42,676 bases of DNA from Brachyspira pilosicoli (GCF_008016535.1 NZ_SAXY01000061.1:1-42676); one strand, 5' to 3'; shown: positions 1 to 10,076, numbered from the stretch's first letter. Translations and numbers: made by a program. Notes: a model not told the origin generated them from the letters alone.

Positions 1-790
1 TCTTAACTGCATTTTCAAATAAAGACCCATTAATATAAGGAAACTCTTTTAATGTTTCATCTAAATTAGTTTGTCTCTCTTCTATTTTTGTATCAAGCAC
101 TTCAAATAATTGATGAAGCCATATTCCAGTATCGCTTCCGTCTTCTTTTGTTTTATCTTCTATTAAATATTTAAAATCTTCATTTTTAAATATTCCCGTA
201 TCATCAGCAAACAAACAAAAAAGCACCCTCACCAAAAATAATTCCAAATCATGCTGTTTATAATTATTTTTTGCAAGTCTGTCATATAGCTTTCCCATAA
301 GTTCTGAAGCTTTTATGTTGGCAGGCTCTAAATCTTTATAAACTCTTTTCTGATATCCTGCTATAAAGCCGAATAATTTTATATTTTTATAGAAATCTTT
401 AAACTCAAATTTGTATTCTTCATTTTCATCTAAATCAAAAAGTTCAAAATTATTAAAGTCAGAAACTAATATATATCTTGGAAGTTCTCCTTCTTTTAAT
501 CCTTCAAAATATTCAAATGCCTGAGCTTTAGCTTCTTGTAAGTTTTTTCCTAAAGATTTATGCTCAACTATTAAAACTCCTTTCCAAAATAAATCTATAA
601 ATCCTTGTTTGTTATTTAATTTTTTTACAGGTTCTTCAAAACTAGCAACTCTTCTTCTGCTTAATCCAAAAACTTCAAAAAACTCGTTATAAAAAGTTTG
701 TTTTTCGGCATTTTCTCTTTTTTCATTTTCCCATTTCTTTTGAAAATCCAAAGCTCTGTTTTTTATTTCATTCCAAGATAAATTAGCCAT
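1..790 (-). CDS. MmeI-like type IIL restriction-modification enzyme, N-terminal part (cut by window edge)
   Basis: The frame is open from the ATG at 790 to the left edge (about 263 codons, no stop). The product resembles the N-terminal endonuclease and linker region of MmeI-type enzymes, single chains that both cut and methylate DNA. The nuclease core is visible as D66 followed by E76-H-K78, the D-x9-ExK arrangement of that family, inside a GFIDLFWKG stretch. A W-x3-W-like N-terminal helix and the LFGFIAGYQ segment near residue 135 also fit. The methyltransferase and target-recognition parts would lie beyond the left edge. It is divergent from the nfeD-like gene to its right. Family assignment is from remembered sequence character; completeness cannot be judged. 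Confidence 0.8.
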   Translation of the reverse strand, partial: MANLSWNEIKNRALDFQKKWENEKRENAEKQTFYNEFFEVFGLSRRRVASFEEPVKKLNNKQGFIDLFWKGVLIVEHKSLGKNLQEAKAQAFEYFEGLKEGELPRYILVSDFNNFELFDLDENEEYKFEFKDFYKNIKLFGFIAGYQKRVYKDLEPANIKASELMGKLYDRLAKNNYKQHDLELFLVRVLFCLFADDTGIFKNEDFKYLIEDKTKEDGSDTGIWLHQLFEVLDTKIEERQTNLDETLKEFPYINGSLFENAVK

Positions 791-919
791 AAATATAAAC
801 TCCTAATCTATTCTTTATTATAACATATTTTTATAAATACTAATTCATTTAGCAAGTAATTTTAAAATTTTTTATTTTTAATATATAATATAATAAATAA
901 CATAAACGGACGAACAATT

Positions 920-2242
920 ATGAAAAAAGTTTTTTATATAGCTATTCTTTTTACTCTTATTTTCTCAAACATATATGCTAAAGATAAAGTGTATGTTATA
1001 AAAAAATTAGAGTTTCAGGAGGTAAATAGATGGTACGCCTCATATATAAAAAATGGATTAGAAGAGGCTAAAGAAAATAATGCTTCTTTGATAATACTTG
1101 AGATTGATACACCGGGCGGGCTTTTGTCATCTGCATTAGAGATAAAAAATGCATTGATAGAAAGCGATATACCAGTGGCAGCATATATTAACAAAAATGC
1201 ATTATCTGCGGGAGCTTTAATATCTTTAAGCTGCTTAGAGATTTATATGTCTGACGGAAGTATTATAGGGGCAGCTACTCCTGTATATCTTCAAGGCGGA
1301 GAGCCAAAGAAGGCAAGCGAAAAAGAAGTTAGTGCTATGCGTGCTGCTATGAGGGCTTCTGCTGAAAACTCTAAAAAAAATGCAAAAGCTGCTGAGGCTA
1401 TGGTTGATGAAACTATTGTATTAACTAAAAGAGATGACGGCATTGATTTAGACGATAAAACATTACTTACATTAAGTGCTGATGAGGCTGTTCAAATAAA
1501 TATTGCAAATAGTAAAGCAAACTCTGTAGAAGAAATCTTAAAAATAAAAAATATTGATGATTATGAGATAATAAATTTTGAAGAAGGTCAGTATGATTTT
1601 ATTTTAAGATTTTTAAGTAATCCTGCTGTATTAAGCATATTAATATCAATTGCCATAGCTGGTATATATTTAGAGATAAAAACACCTGGTTTTGGTGTAG
1701 GCGGTGTGATTGCTATTGTATGTTTCTTTTTGTTTTTTACGGCACAATTTTTTGTTGGTGACAGCGGATTTATTACACCTGCTGTGTTTGTGCTTGGTAT
1801 AGTTTTACTTGCTTTAGAGATTTTCGTTATACCGGGCTTTGGAGTTACAGGAATTGCTGGAATAATTGCTATATTTGCAAGCATATTTATGTCTTTTGGT
1901 ATAGCTAATATATCTCAGGCTGTATTTGTAATTTTTGTTTCACTTATAATAGACATTATACTTGTTATATTAATGGCAAGATTTATGACAAAATCTAAAG
2001 TGTTTAAAAGTAAAATGTTCTTAGAAACAGATACATCAGGCTATCATTCAAGTGAGTCTTATGATGATTTACTTGGACTTGAAGGAATAGCTTATACACC
2101 TTTTAGACCGTCAGGAAACATTTTAATTGATGATAAAAAATATGATGCTATTAGTGAAGGCGAGTTTATACAAAAAGATGCCAAATTAAAAGTAATACTT
2201 GTAAATGGAAATAAGATAGTAGTAAAAGAGATAAAAGAATAA
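920..2242 (+). CDS. NfeD family membrane-bound ClpP-class serine protease
   Basis: A 440-residue protein with a signal peptide (cleavage probably after residue 20), a ClpP-like protease domain (about 24-215), four or five membrane segments (about 230-365) and a C-terminal NfeD OB-fold domain (about 385-440). The DTPGG motif (63-67) and ALSAGA with nucleophile Ser96 are plain; the partner Lys would be one of K130, K131 or K135. The long form of this family joins protease and OB domain, as here, and is thought to act in membrane protein quality control together with stomatin-like proteins. No stomatin gene is adjacent in the window. It is monocistronic, facing a small gene on the opposite strand with a hairpin between them. 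Confidence 0.9.
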   Translation: MKKVFYIAILFTLIFSNIYAKDKVYVIKKLEFQEVNRWYASYIKNGLEEAKENNASLIILEIDTPGGLLSSALEIKNALIESDIPVAAYINKNALSAGALISLSCLEIYMSDGSIIGAATPVYLQGGEPKKASEKEVSAMRAAMRASAENSKKNAKAAEAMVDETIVLTKRDDGIDLDDKTLLTLSADEAVQINIANSKANSVEEILKIKNIDDYEIINFEEGQYDFILRFLSNPAVLSILISIAIAGIYLEIKTPGFGVGGVIAIVCFFLFFTAQFFVGDSGFITPAVFVLGIVLLALEIFVIPGFGVTGIAGIIAIFASIFMSFGIANISQAVFVIFVSLIIDIILVILMARFMTKSKVFKSKMFLETDTSGYHSSESYDDLLGLEGIAYTPFRPSGNILIDDKKYDAISEGEFIQKDAKLKVILVNGNKIVVKEIKE

Positions 2243-2244
2243 AA

Positions 2245-2274
2245 CAATATACAGGCAAGTTTACCTGCATATTG
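2245..2274. terminator. Hairpin between convergent genes
   Basis: Imperfect inverted repeat: CAATAT then CAGG in the left arm pair with the right arm around a very short loop, with two mismatches. It lies directly after the nfeD-like stop and before the stop of the convergent small gene, so it could end transcription from both sides. No strong U-run. Confidence 0.5.
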
Positions 2275-2300
2275 TAATTATATTTTTTGTAATTATATTA

Positions 2301-2531
2301 TTAAGCTAAAGTACTAAAAGCTCTTACTGAAGCTATATCTATTCTAAGCTGAAGTATATATCTTTTACCGTCTCTTCCCATAGCATAAGTATATCTGCTG
2401 GAAAGAGGAGACATATTTTGAGCCTGCTGATTAATATTAGTAGGTTTTACTTCTACTATATTAGGTTTAGTATTAAGTGAAGTTGCACTCATTTGCATAA
2501 CATTGTTAGAAGATATACCGCTTATAGTCAT
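2301..2531 (-). CDS. Small protein of unknown function (76 aa)
   Basis: A 76-residue frame with a good AAGGAG ribosome site seven bases before its ATG, which is the main reason to accept it. The N-terminal half is rich in Ser, Asn, Thr and Gln and looks disordered. The C-terminal half has YTYAMGRDGKRYIL followed by an Ile/Val-rich tail. The pattern around GRDGKRY recalls short motifs in SprA-like putative metalloprotease proteins, but the zinc-binding part of such proteins is absent and I do not assign the function. No signal peptide or membrane segment is seen. Confidence 0.6.
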   Translation of the reverse strand: MTISGISSNNVMQMSATSLNTKPNIVEVKPTNINQQAQNMSPLSSRYTYAMGRDGKRYILQLRIDIASVRAFSTLA

Positions 2532-2780
2532 ATAATTTCTCCTTAAATTAATTAACTATAATAATTAACGGCAATCTATAAAAAAGTTTAGTATTTTATT
2601 TAATTATTTTGCAAAAAAAAATAAATATTGTATTGAATGATGTTTTATGAAGCAAATATTTTTGTATAAACAATCAATTTATTTTTGTTGCATATAGTTG
2701 TGTAGTTTTAAAGCTTGTAAATTATTAAAGTTTTGTTTGAAATATATTTTTTATATATAAATTAATAAAAATGTTTTAAA

Positions 2781-2813
2781 TTAAAAAGCCATAGCGTAAA
2801 AATATACTATGGC
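2781..2813 (-). terminator. Rho-independent terminator after the SDR gene
   Basis: A perfect 7-bp stem (GCCATAG with CTATGGC, 2788-2794 and 2807-2813) is followed on the minus strand by a run of five T. It lies 12 bases past the distal TGA stop of the SDR frame. This supports the view that the gene originally extended to 2825. Confidence 0.8.
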
Positions 2814-2824
2814 CTATAATTTTA

Positions 2825-3544
2825 TCAGTCTATTTGTTTTGTCTTCGCTATAACTAATTCTCTTACGCATATATCTTGAGGCATATTATAAACGAATTCT
2901 ATGCAATTAACTATATCAGAAGCATTTAAACCATTTCCTATACTCTTTTTCCATTCAGCATAATCAGCTTTGATATTTTTATCTGTTGTATGCTCTAAAA
3001 GATTAGTTTCTACAACTCCGGGTGCTAATACTATAACTCTTACATTTTTATCGGCTACTTCTTATCTAATACTTTCAGTTATGGCATGCACAGCAAATTT
3101 ACTTCCGCAATACACTCCATGATTTTTAAATGTTTTTATTCCTGCTATTGAACTTATATTTATAATAGTGCCTTCATTTCTTTTTATCATATCTGGAAGT
3201 ATTATATTTGTAGTTGTTAGTATTCCATTTATATTAATATCTATCATGTTTTTCCATTCTTCATAGCTTTGTTTATCAATATTTCCAATAAGCATTACTC
3301 CTGCACAGTTTATAAGCAAATCAGTTTTTCCATATTTATCTTCAGCCATTTCTACTGCTGCTCTTATTTCTTCTAAATTTGTAACATCTGCTTTTACACT
3401 TATTGAATCTTTTAAATTTAAATTATCCATTATTTCTTTGCGTCTTGATATTAAAAGTGTAGGGTGTCTATTTGCTGAAAACTTTTTTGCTGTTTCCATT
3501 CCTATTCCAGAGCTTGCCCCCGTAATAACCACTAATTTTTTCAT
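2825..3544 (-). pseudogene. Short-chain dehydrogenase/reductase interrupted by an in-frame TAA
   Basis: The first 160 residues hold the Rossmann motif TGASSGIG (9-16), NCAG (79-82), catalytic Ser131/132 and the Y145-x3-K149 pair. A TAA at 3062-3064 stops the frame after ESIR. The same frame then continues without shift for 78 codons to TGA at 2825, giving the expected SDR C-terminus (V-R-V-I-V-L-A-P-G-V-V-E-T-N). A single GAA to TAA change would explain it. The intact product (about 239 aa) would resemble YdfG-like NADP-dependent 3-hydroxy acid dehydrogenases. The truncated product would lack the C-terminal substrate-binding part. AAGGAG ribosome site upstream. Whether this is a real mutation or a sequencing error cannot be told from one sequence. 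Confidence 0.85.
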
Positions 3545-3785
3545 AATAAAAAACTCCTTTATAAAAAATAATTATGCCTTATAATATATTAATAAATTGC
3601 TTACACAAGAACGGAAATAATTGTTATTAAGTAACAATATTCAATATATTGATAATATTTTAATTTTTTATTGATTGATATTGAAATACTTTAAATTTTA
3701 CAGCTTTTAACTATTAATATAATAATAAAAGCCATAATCTTTTCATTTAAGACTACAGCTTTATTTTGAATAAGTTTATATATTT

Positions 3786-6700
3786 TTATTTAAAATAGTT
3801 TACACCATTTTCAAATATGTTGTAAATATCTTTTGTAATGATGTTTTTGTATAAATTATCTCCATATCTCTCGCTATGCCCCATCTTTCCAAACACTTTT
3901 CCATCTTCTGAAAGTATGCCCTCTATAGCATAAACTGAACCATTAGGGTTAAACCTAAACTCATTAGTAGGCTTTGATTCAAAATTAACATACTGAGTGG
4001 CAATCTGACCTTTTTTGATTAACTCTTTTATTATCTCTTCATCAGCAAAGAATCTTCCCTCACCATGAGAAACAGGAACAACTAATTCGCTTCCTACAGG
4101 TATATTGTATAACCAAGGAGAATTGTTTGATACTACCTTTGTTGTTACCATTTGTGAAATATGTCTGCCTATTTTATTGAATGTAAGTGTAGGAGATTTT
4201 TCTGTAATGTTTCCTATCTTTCCATATGGAAGAAGACCTGATTTTATTAGTGCTTGAAAACCGTTACATATACCAAAAACAAGCCCGTCACGTTCTAACA
4301 GTTTATGTATAGAAGTTTTTATTTTTTCATTTGTAAGTATTGCAGAAATAAATTTTCCAGAACCGTCAGGCTCATCTGCCGCACTAAAACCTCCGGGTAT
4401 CATAAATATTTGAGAGTTATCAATTTTTTTAGACATCTCTTCAATAGATTCTTTTATGTACTCTGGCTTAATGTTTCTAAATACAAAAATATCAGTATTA
4501 GCACCAGCATCAGAGAAAGCTTTTTGAGTGTCGTATTCGCAGTTAGTGCCGAGGAACGAAGTTATTAAAACATTAGGTTTAGCTGTTTTATTTTTGCATA
4601 TAAATGGTGCTTCTCTTTTATATTCTGCTAGCTTGTAAGTTTCTATATCTTCATAAGTTTTATAAGGGAATACTGTTGATAATTTATCAAGCCATAATTT
4701 TTCTGCTTCTTCTAAGTCCACTGTTTCCCCGCATACTTTTATTTTGTATTCATTGATAGTTTTTCCTATTAAGATAGCATTTTTATAATTTAACTCTTCT
4801 TTAGTTTCTACTATAAATGAAGCAGGCATCAAATTAAAGAAATAAAGCTCATCTTTTATATCAACACCTATTCTGTTACCGAAAGACATTTTTGTTAAAG
4901 CTTCAGCAATACCTCCGAATTTAATTGTGTATGCTGATAATATTTTTTTGTCTTTTATGTTTTGATATATAAAGTCAAAGTTCTCTTTTATTTCGGCAAT
5001 ATTAGGCATATAGTTATCAAGCATATTATGCTTTATTAAATACACATAATTATTAGCAGATTTGAACTCTGGAGATATAACATCACTACTGTCAACAGTT
5101 GATACTGCAAATGATATCAAAGTGGAAGGCACTGATATATTATTAAAAGTACCGCTCATAGAGTCTTTTCCGCCTATAGCAGGTATATCAAATTCAGTCT
5201 GAGCATATATTGTGCCGAGCAATGCAGAATAAACTTTACCCCATTTTTTAGCATCGCTTCCTAATTTCTCAAAATACTCTTGGAATGATAATCTTATCTT
5301 TTTGTAATCAGCACCTATAGAAACAAGTTTTGACATTGATTCTATTACAGAATATATTCCTCCGTGAAACTCTGACCATTTCATTATAGAAGGATTATAA
5401 CCCCAAGATATAGCGGAAGCTGTATTTATTTGTTTTGCATTGTTATCAAATATTGGTATTTTTTGAATGCTTACATCGCTTGGGGTCATTTGATATTTTC
5501 CGCCGAAAGGCATGAGTACAGTAGCGGCCCCTATTGATGAGTCAAACATTTCAATTAGTCCCTTTTGAGAAGCAATATTTAAATCTTCTACCATATTAAA
5601 CCAATGAGAAGTTAGAGAGCAAGCATTTTTTGTGTTGAATGGATTATTGTCAAAGTTAATATCTTTAAGAACTGCATTAGTCTCTTGTTTAGCTCCGTTA
5701 GTGTCTAAAAACTTACGGCTTATATCTACAATCTTTTTGCCTTTCAAATACATTACAAGTCTGTTAGTGTCTGTTATAGTAGCAACCTTTGTAGATTCAA
5801 TGTTTTCTTTGTTGGCAAGCTTTATAAAATTATCTGCATCCTTACTTTCAACAACAACAGCCATTCTCTCCTGAGATTCCGATATTGCTAACTCAGTGCC
5901 GTTTAAACCTAAATATTTAACAGGCAACACATCAAGGTTAATATCAATTCCGTCTGATAATTCACCAATTGCAACAGAAACTCCGCCCGCACCAAAGTCA
6001 TTACATTTCTTTATTAATTTAGTAACCTCTTTATTTCTGAAAAGTCTCTGAATCTTTCTCTCTTCTGGGGCATTACCTTTTTGTACTTCAGCACCGCAAA
6101 GTCTTAAAGATGTATCAGTGTGGCTTTTTGATGAACCTGTAGCACCGCCGCAGCCGTCTCTTCCTGTTCTTCCGCCAAGCACTATAACTATGTCTCCTGC
6201 CCTTGGTTTTTCTCTGCGTACATAGTCCACAGGAACAGCTCCCACAACAGCACCAACCTCAAGCCTTTTTGCTTTATATCCTTCATCATATATTTCATTA
6301 ACTAAACAAGTTGTAAGCCCTATTTGGTTGCCGTAAGAAGAATATCCTGCAGCTGCTGTGGTAGTAATTTTCTTTTGAGGAAGTTTTCCAGCTAAAGTAT
6401 CTTCTAATTTCTCTAGTGGGTTTGCACTTCCTGTAACCCTTATAGCTTGATATACATAACTTCTTCCAGAAAGCGGGTCTCTTATAGCTCCTCCCAAACA
6501 TGTAGAAGCTCCGCCGAAAGGCTCTATCTCTGTAGGGTGATTATGAGTTTCGTTTTTAAACATCAATAAATATTTTTCTGTTTTGTTTTTCCCGTTTTCA
6601 TCAACAGCATCAACATCTATATATATTGAACAAGCGTTTATCTCATCAGAAATCTCTAAATCTTCAAGCTTTCCTTTTTTCTTTATATATTTAGCAGCCA

Positions 6701-7541
6701 CTGTTGCCATGTCCATTAAATTAATATCTCTTTTACTGTCAACATCTTCACCGTAAAGCTCTTTTCTCATACTATAATATCTATTAATAGCATTGAGTAT
6801 CACTTCTGAAAAATTGCTCTTATCATTTTCTAATTTTACATCATTAATCTTTGTCATAAATGTAGTATGCCTGCAATGGTCAGACCAATATGTATCAAGA
6901 ACTTTTATTTCTGTTTCTGTTGGGTTTCTTTTCTCTTCATTTTTGAAATAATTCTGCACAAACTCTATATCTTTATAAGTCATTGCCAAATCAAGATTAT
7001 CTCTATATTTATGAAGCTCTTCTGTATTTAAATTAATAAAGTTTTCTACGTCTTTTATATCATCAGCTTTTTGATGAGGCTCTATTTCTAATTTGCTTAA
7101 ATCTTTTTCTCTGCTTTCTACAGGGTTAATATAGAACTTTTTTATTTTCTCTATGGTGCTGTCATCTACATTACCTATATTTCCGTCAAAAATAACTACT
7201 TTTCCGCTTACTATAGTTACTTCTTCAATATCATTATAAATAAGCTTCAAACACTGCAATGCAGAATCAGCCCTCTGGTCAAATTGTCCGGGCAAATATT
7301 CTACAGCAAAATGTTTTAAACTATCAAAATCTTTTTTTTCAACTATCCTATCTGTAGGAGGCTCTGAAAATATTACATTAATAGAATTAGCTAATTTACT
7401 TTCATCTATATTAAAAATGTCATAAACGTTAAGAAGTCTTACACTGCTTTTTATTTGAAAATTCTCTTTTAATTGGCTTTCTAATCTTTTAGCCTCTAAA
7501 TCAAAGCCTTCTTTTTTCTCTATAAAGATACGATAGTTCAT
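3786..7541 (-). CDS. purL: Phosphoribosylformylglycinamidine synthase, single-chain type
   Basis: A 1251-residue enzyme for step four of purine synthesis: FGAR plus glutamine and ATP give FGAM. It is the long single-chain form, with linker motif YWSDHCRHTTF near 220, ATP-site motif KNETHNHPTEIEPFGGA near 330, two AIRS-like halves, and a C-terminal class I glutaminase. In the glutaminase the nucleophile is C1092 (GICNGFQ) and the His/Glu pair are H1159 and E1161 (SHGEGRF). Length and motif spelling match the clade seen in Clostridia, Bacteroidetes and spirochaetes. It stands alone; purH is 15 kb away, so the purine genes are scattered. The ribosome site is a weak GATGAGGT. Complete, no defects seen. 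Confidence 0.97.
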   Translation of the reverse strand: MNYRIFIEKKEGFDLEAKRLESQLKENFQIKSSVRLLNVYDIFNIDESKLANSINVIFSEPPTDRIVEKKDFDSLKHFAVEYLPGQFDQRADSALQCLKLIYNDIEEVTIVSGKVVIFDGNIGNVDDSTIEKIKKFYINPVESREKDLSKLEIEPHQKADDIKDVENFINLNTEELHKYRDNLDLAMTYKDIEFVQNYFKNEEKRNPTETEIKVLDTYWSDHCRHTTFMTKINDVKLENDKSNFSEVILNAINRYYSMRKELYGEDVDSKRDINLMDMATVAAKYIKKKGKLEDLEISDEINACSIYIDVDAVDENGKNKTEKYLLMFKNETHNHPTEIEPFGGASTCLGGAIRDPLSGRSYVYQAIRVTGSANPLEKLEDTLAGKLPQKKITTTAAAGYSSYGNQIGLTTCLVNEIYDEGYKAKRLEVGAVVGAVPVDYVRREKPRAGDIVIVLGGRTGRDGCGGATGSSKSHTDTSLRLCGAEVQKGNAPEERKIQRLFRNKEVTKLIKKCNDFGAGGVSVAIGELSDGIDINLDVLPVKYLGLNGTELAISESQERMAVVVESKDADNFIKLANKENIESTKVATITDTNRLVMYLKGKKIVDISRKFLDTNGAKQETNAVLKDINFDNNPFNTKNACSLTSHWFNMVEDLNIASQKGLIEMFDSSIGAATVLMPFGGKYQMTPSDVSIQKIPIFDNNAKQINTASAISWGYNPSIMKWSEFHGGIYSVIESMSKLVSIGADYKKIRLSFQEYFEKLGSDAKKWGKVYSALLGTIYAQTEFDIPAIGGKDSMSGTFNNISVPSTLISFAVSTVDSSDVISPEFKSANNYVYLIKHNMLDNYMPNIAEIKENFDFIYQNIKDKKILSAYTIKFGGIAEALTKMSFGNRIGVDIKDELYFFNLMPASFIVETKEELNYKNAILIGKTINEYKIKVCGETVDLEEAEKLWLDKLSTVFPYKTYEDIETYKLAEYKREAPFICKNKTAKPNVLITSFLGTNCEYDTQKAFSDAGANTDIFVFRNIKPEYIKESIEEMSKKIDNSQIFMIPGGFSAADEPDGSGKFISAILTNEKIKTSIHKLLERDGLVFGICNGFQALIKSGLLPYGKIGNITEKSPTLTFNKIGRHISQMVTTKVVSNNSPWLYNIPVGSELVVPVSHGEGRFFADEEIIKELIKKGQIATQYVNFESKPTNEFRFNPNGSVYAIEGILSEDGKVFGKMGHSERYGDNLYKNIITKDIYNIFENGVNYFK

Positions 7542-7702
7542 TGAATATACCTCATCATTTGAATGTAGTTTTTATTAGTAATGATTATATATTATATTAT
7601 TAGTTTTATAAAGTGATTTTTATTATTAAAAGTTTTTTGTGATAAATTATATTCAATATAGTTTTTATTAATAAAATAGATTTGAAAATATTAATTTTTA
7701 AG

Positions 7703-7760
7703 AATGACTTGCCTGCAAAAATAAATAAAAATAATTATTAATATATTTTCCAGCAAGTCA
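7703..7760 (-). terminator. Possible terminator hairpin after pcp
   Basis: GACTTGC at about 7706-7712 can pair with GCAAGTC at about 7753-7759, with a large AT-rich loop. On the minus strand it lies shortly past the pcp stop and is followed by a T-rich stretch. The long loop makes this only a moderate candidate. Confidence 0.4.
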
Positions 7761-7775
7761 TATTACAATTTTTTA

Positions 7776-8384
7776 TTAATTATTATTTACTGTAGTTTTT
7801 ATAACTGTTTCAAGAGCTTTTACTATCATTTCTTTTGGCATATAGGCTGTATTAGGCTTATCAAGTATTTGCTCTATTATATAAGGAACATGTATAAATC
7901 CGCCTTTGATATTTAAATTATTTTTATTTATATAATATAACAAAGAATACATTATATGATTGCATACAAAAGTCCCCGCTGTGTTTGATACTGCTGCTGG
8001 TATAGGGATATTTTTTAATTCATCTCTAATAGCTTTTATAGGAAGTTTAGAGAAATAAGCACTATCTCCGTCACTGAATATTGTTTCATCTATAGGCTGA
8101 TTTCCTTCATTGTCTTTTATTCTTGCATCATCTATATTTATGGCTACTCTTTCTAATGATATCTCATATCTTCCGCCTGCTTGACCTACGCATATAACTA
8201 CATCAGGTTTAAGATTTTTTATATTTTCAAAAAGTTTTTCTGCAGATTTTTTAAATACTGTTGGAAGCTGTAATTTTATTATTTCATTGCCTTCTATGTT
8301 ATTAGGCAAGCTATTAACTGCCTCCCATGAAGGATTAACTTTTTCTTTATCGAATGGGTCAAATCCTGTTATTAATACTTTCAT
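7776..8384 (-). CDS. pcp: Pyrrolidone-carboxylate (pyroglutamyl) peptidase, family C15
   Basis: Removes N-terminal pyroglutamate from peptides in the cytoplasm. The frame extends upstream to 8462, but the start is set at the ATG at 8384: it has an AAAGGAGC ribosome site and gives the usual N-terminus ([11 protein letters not shown]). The 202-residue product has the catalytic triad Glu78 (SLERVA), Cys141 (AGTFVCN) and His165 (FIHVPY), all present. It is the last gene of an operon with the DUF979 and DUF969 membrane proteins, 64 bases after DUF979. That context suggests that pyroglutamate or its peptides are taken up or handled together. Confidence 0.95.
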   Translation of the reverse strand: MKVLITGFDPFDKEKVNPSWEAVNSLPNNIEGNEIIKLQLPTVFKKSAEKLFENIKNLKPDVVICVGQAGGRYEISLERVAINIDDARIKDNEGNQPIDETIFSDGDSAYFSKLPIKAIRDELKNIPIPAAVSNTAGTFVCNHIMYSLLYYINKNNLNIKGGFIHVPYIIEQILDKPNTAYMPKEMIVKALETVIKTTVNNN

Positions 8385-8448
8385 TTTATTAGCTCCTTTT
8401 ATAAAAATAATTTTTAACAATTTTAATAATTTCTTTAATAATAATTTT

Positions 8449-9366
8449 TTATCTAAAAGCAAATAAATACATTATAGTTGTGTTTATTACAAGAAGTATT
8501 AAAGCTACTGGTATTTGTTCTAATATAACGCCGTTCTTATTTTCCATTTCCAATATAGAAGCAGGTATCATATTAAAATTGGCAGCCATAGGTGTCATTA
8601 ATGTGCCGCAAAAACCTGCAGTTAAACCTAAAGCAGAAACAATATTCGGATCTCCTCCCAAACCAATAACAAAAGGTATGCCTATTCCAGCAGTTATTAC
8701 AGCGAAAGCAGCAAAGGCATTTCCCATCACTATAGTAAATACAGCCATAGATACGCAATAACCAATAACCCCAAAAAGTTTATTATCTGCAGGTATAACG
8801 CCTTTCATTATATTTGCTACTATCTCACCAACTCCAGCCTCTGCAAATAATCCTCCTAATGAAGCTAATAACTGCGGAAGTATAACGCTTGGCCCCATCT
8901 GCTGAAGCATTCTTGATGATTCATAAGGAACAGTTGAAGCTTTTTCTTTTGTTATTATCATACATAAAATTAATGATGACATTGCCCCTATACCTAAGCC
9001 TATTAATCCGCCTAATTTTGTAAATTGTGCAACCAAAAATGCTATTAAGCCTATTGATATAGCTGGTATAAAAAGTAAGTTTTTGAATAGCTTTTCTTTT
9101 TCTTCTTTGTAGGCATCAGAAACAGGTTTTAAAGATTGTAATGACACATTTTTTGTAGCGGTTAATAATGCTAACACTATTAAAAGTATACCCACAACAA
9201 ACGAAGGAATAACTTTACCAAAAATAAATATAAACCCCAATATTATCCAAAATAATGCACTTCCTATTCTTTTTTTATTTTCTTTGTTTTTATATGCATA
9301 TATACCGCATACTAATATTATGATTCCAGAAATTATATATAAAACTTCTAAAAGATTATTTACCAT
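8449..9366 (-). CDS. DUF979 family membrane protein, probable 5-oxoproline transporter subunit
   Basis: A very hydrophobic protein of about 305 residues with some eight or more membrane segments and Gly/Pro-rich loops (for example [17 protein letters not shown]), as in ion-coupled carboxylate transporters. The frame can start at 9393, overlapping the DUF969 stop, but the ATG at 9366 has a GGAGAA ribosome site eight bases upstream, so I prefer it. DUF969 and DUF979 proteins occur as a pair and have been named subunits of a 5-oxoproline transporter in recent annotation. The adjacent pcp gene, whose enzyme releases 5-oxoproline, agrees with this. The substrate is inferred from context, not from residues. 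Confidence 0.85.
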   Translation of the reverse strand: MVNNLLEVLYIISGIIILVCGIYAYKNKENKKRIGSALFWIILGFIFIFGKVIPSFVVGILLIVLALLTATKNVSLQSLKPVSDAYKEEKEKLFKNLLFIPAISIGLIAFLVAQFTKLGGLIGLGIGAMSSLILCMIITKEKASTVPYESSRMLQQMGPSVILPQLLASLGGLFAEAGVGEIVANIMKGVIPADNKLFGVIGYCVSMAVFTIVMGNAFAAFAVITAGIGIPFVIGLGGDPNIVSALGLTAGFCGTLMTPMAANFNMIPASILEMENKNGVILEQIPVALILLVINTTIMYLFAFR

Positions 9367-9392
9367 ATTTATATTCTCCAAAATTATACTCA

Positions 9393-10076
9393 TTAATTTT
9401 TATTTTCTTTTAATGAATCTATTAATTTTTTTAATTTCAAATCAAATAAATAATTTCTTATTACAGAAACTATCATAGCAACTATTGCCATTGGTATGCT
9501 TGAGATTGCTATAGAATATGCATCTACATTCTTTATTCCTAATTCTTGCAAAGTGCTTAACACTAACAGTACCCCAGCAGATGCTATAAAAACATTCTGC
9601 CCAAAAAAGTTTCCATAGTTTTCAACGCTGTTTGATATTGCCTTCACTTTCTCATCTAATTGCTTATCATAAATACCGTATTTCTCTAAAGCACCCCTTG
9701 CCATAGGGTAAATTAAAGGTCTTATAAAATTAACATGCCCTCCTATTCTAATAGATAATGCTGATGCAATAGTTCTTATAATTACATAAAGACTTAATAT
9801 CTTGCCGCAAGTAGCCCCTCTTATACCCATAATACATTTTGTAGCTCTTTCTCTTAAGCCATTTCTCTCTAATATGCCTATAGTAGCTAAAGTTAAAACT
9901 AATAATGTGGCAAATCTGTTAGCAACAAATGCATTGCCCAAAAATGACAATATTTCAATAATGCCCATTCCAGAAACAATACCTGTTATTATTCCAGCAA
10001 GTAAAACTATGCTTATAGTATCTAACTTCAAAGCAAAGCCTACTATTATAACTAATATGCCTATAAGTTTAATCAT
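9393..10076 (-). CDS. DUF969 family membrane protein, probable 5-oxoproline transporter subunit
   Basis: A 227-residue integral membrane protein with about six hydrophobic segments, a central RIGGHVNFIRPLIYP loop typical of DUF969, and a short basic C-terminus. The ATG at 10076 has GGAG seven bases upstream. Its stop overlaps the longest possible DUF979 frame by one base, so the two are likely translationally coupled. It is the first gene of the DUF969-DUF979-pcp operon. Its upstream region is only about 115 bases before an IS1595-like element. Confidence 0.85.
   Translation of the reverse strand: MIKLIGILVIIVGFALKLDTISIVLLAGIITGIVSGMGIIEILSFLGNAFVANRFATLLVLTLATIGILERNGLRERATKCIMGIRGATCGKILSLYVIIRTIASALSIRIGGHVNFIRPLIYPMARGALEKYGIYDKQLDEKVKAISNSVENYGNFFGQNVFIASAGVLLVLSTLQELGIKNVDAYSIAISSIPMAIVAMIVSVIRNYLFDLKLKKLIDSLKENKN

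Noticed and set aside
1588-1884. 98-codon minus-strand frame inside the nfeD-like gene
   Set aside because: Pro/Lys/Thr-rich shadow of the membrane segments of the real gene, no ribosome site.
7542-7775. Purine riboswitch before purL
   Set aside because: No purine aptamer core or paired loops could be found in the AT-rich leader.
8385-8462. Lys/Leu-rich extension of the pcp frame
   Set aside because: It overlaps the end of the DUF979 gene and the pcp ATG at 8384 has a good ribosome site and the conserved N-terminus.
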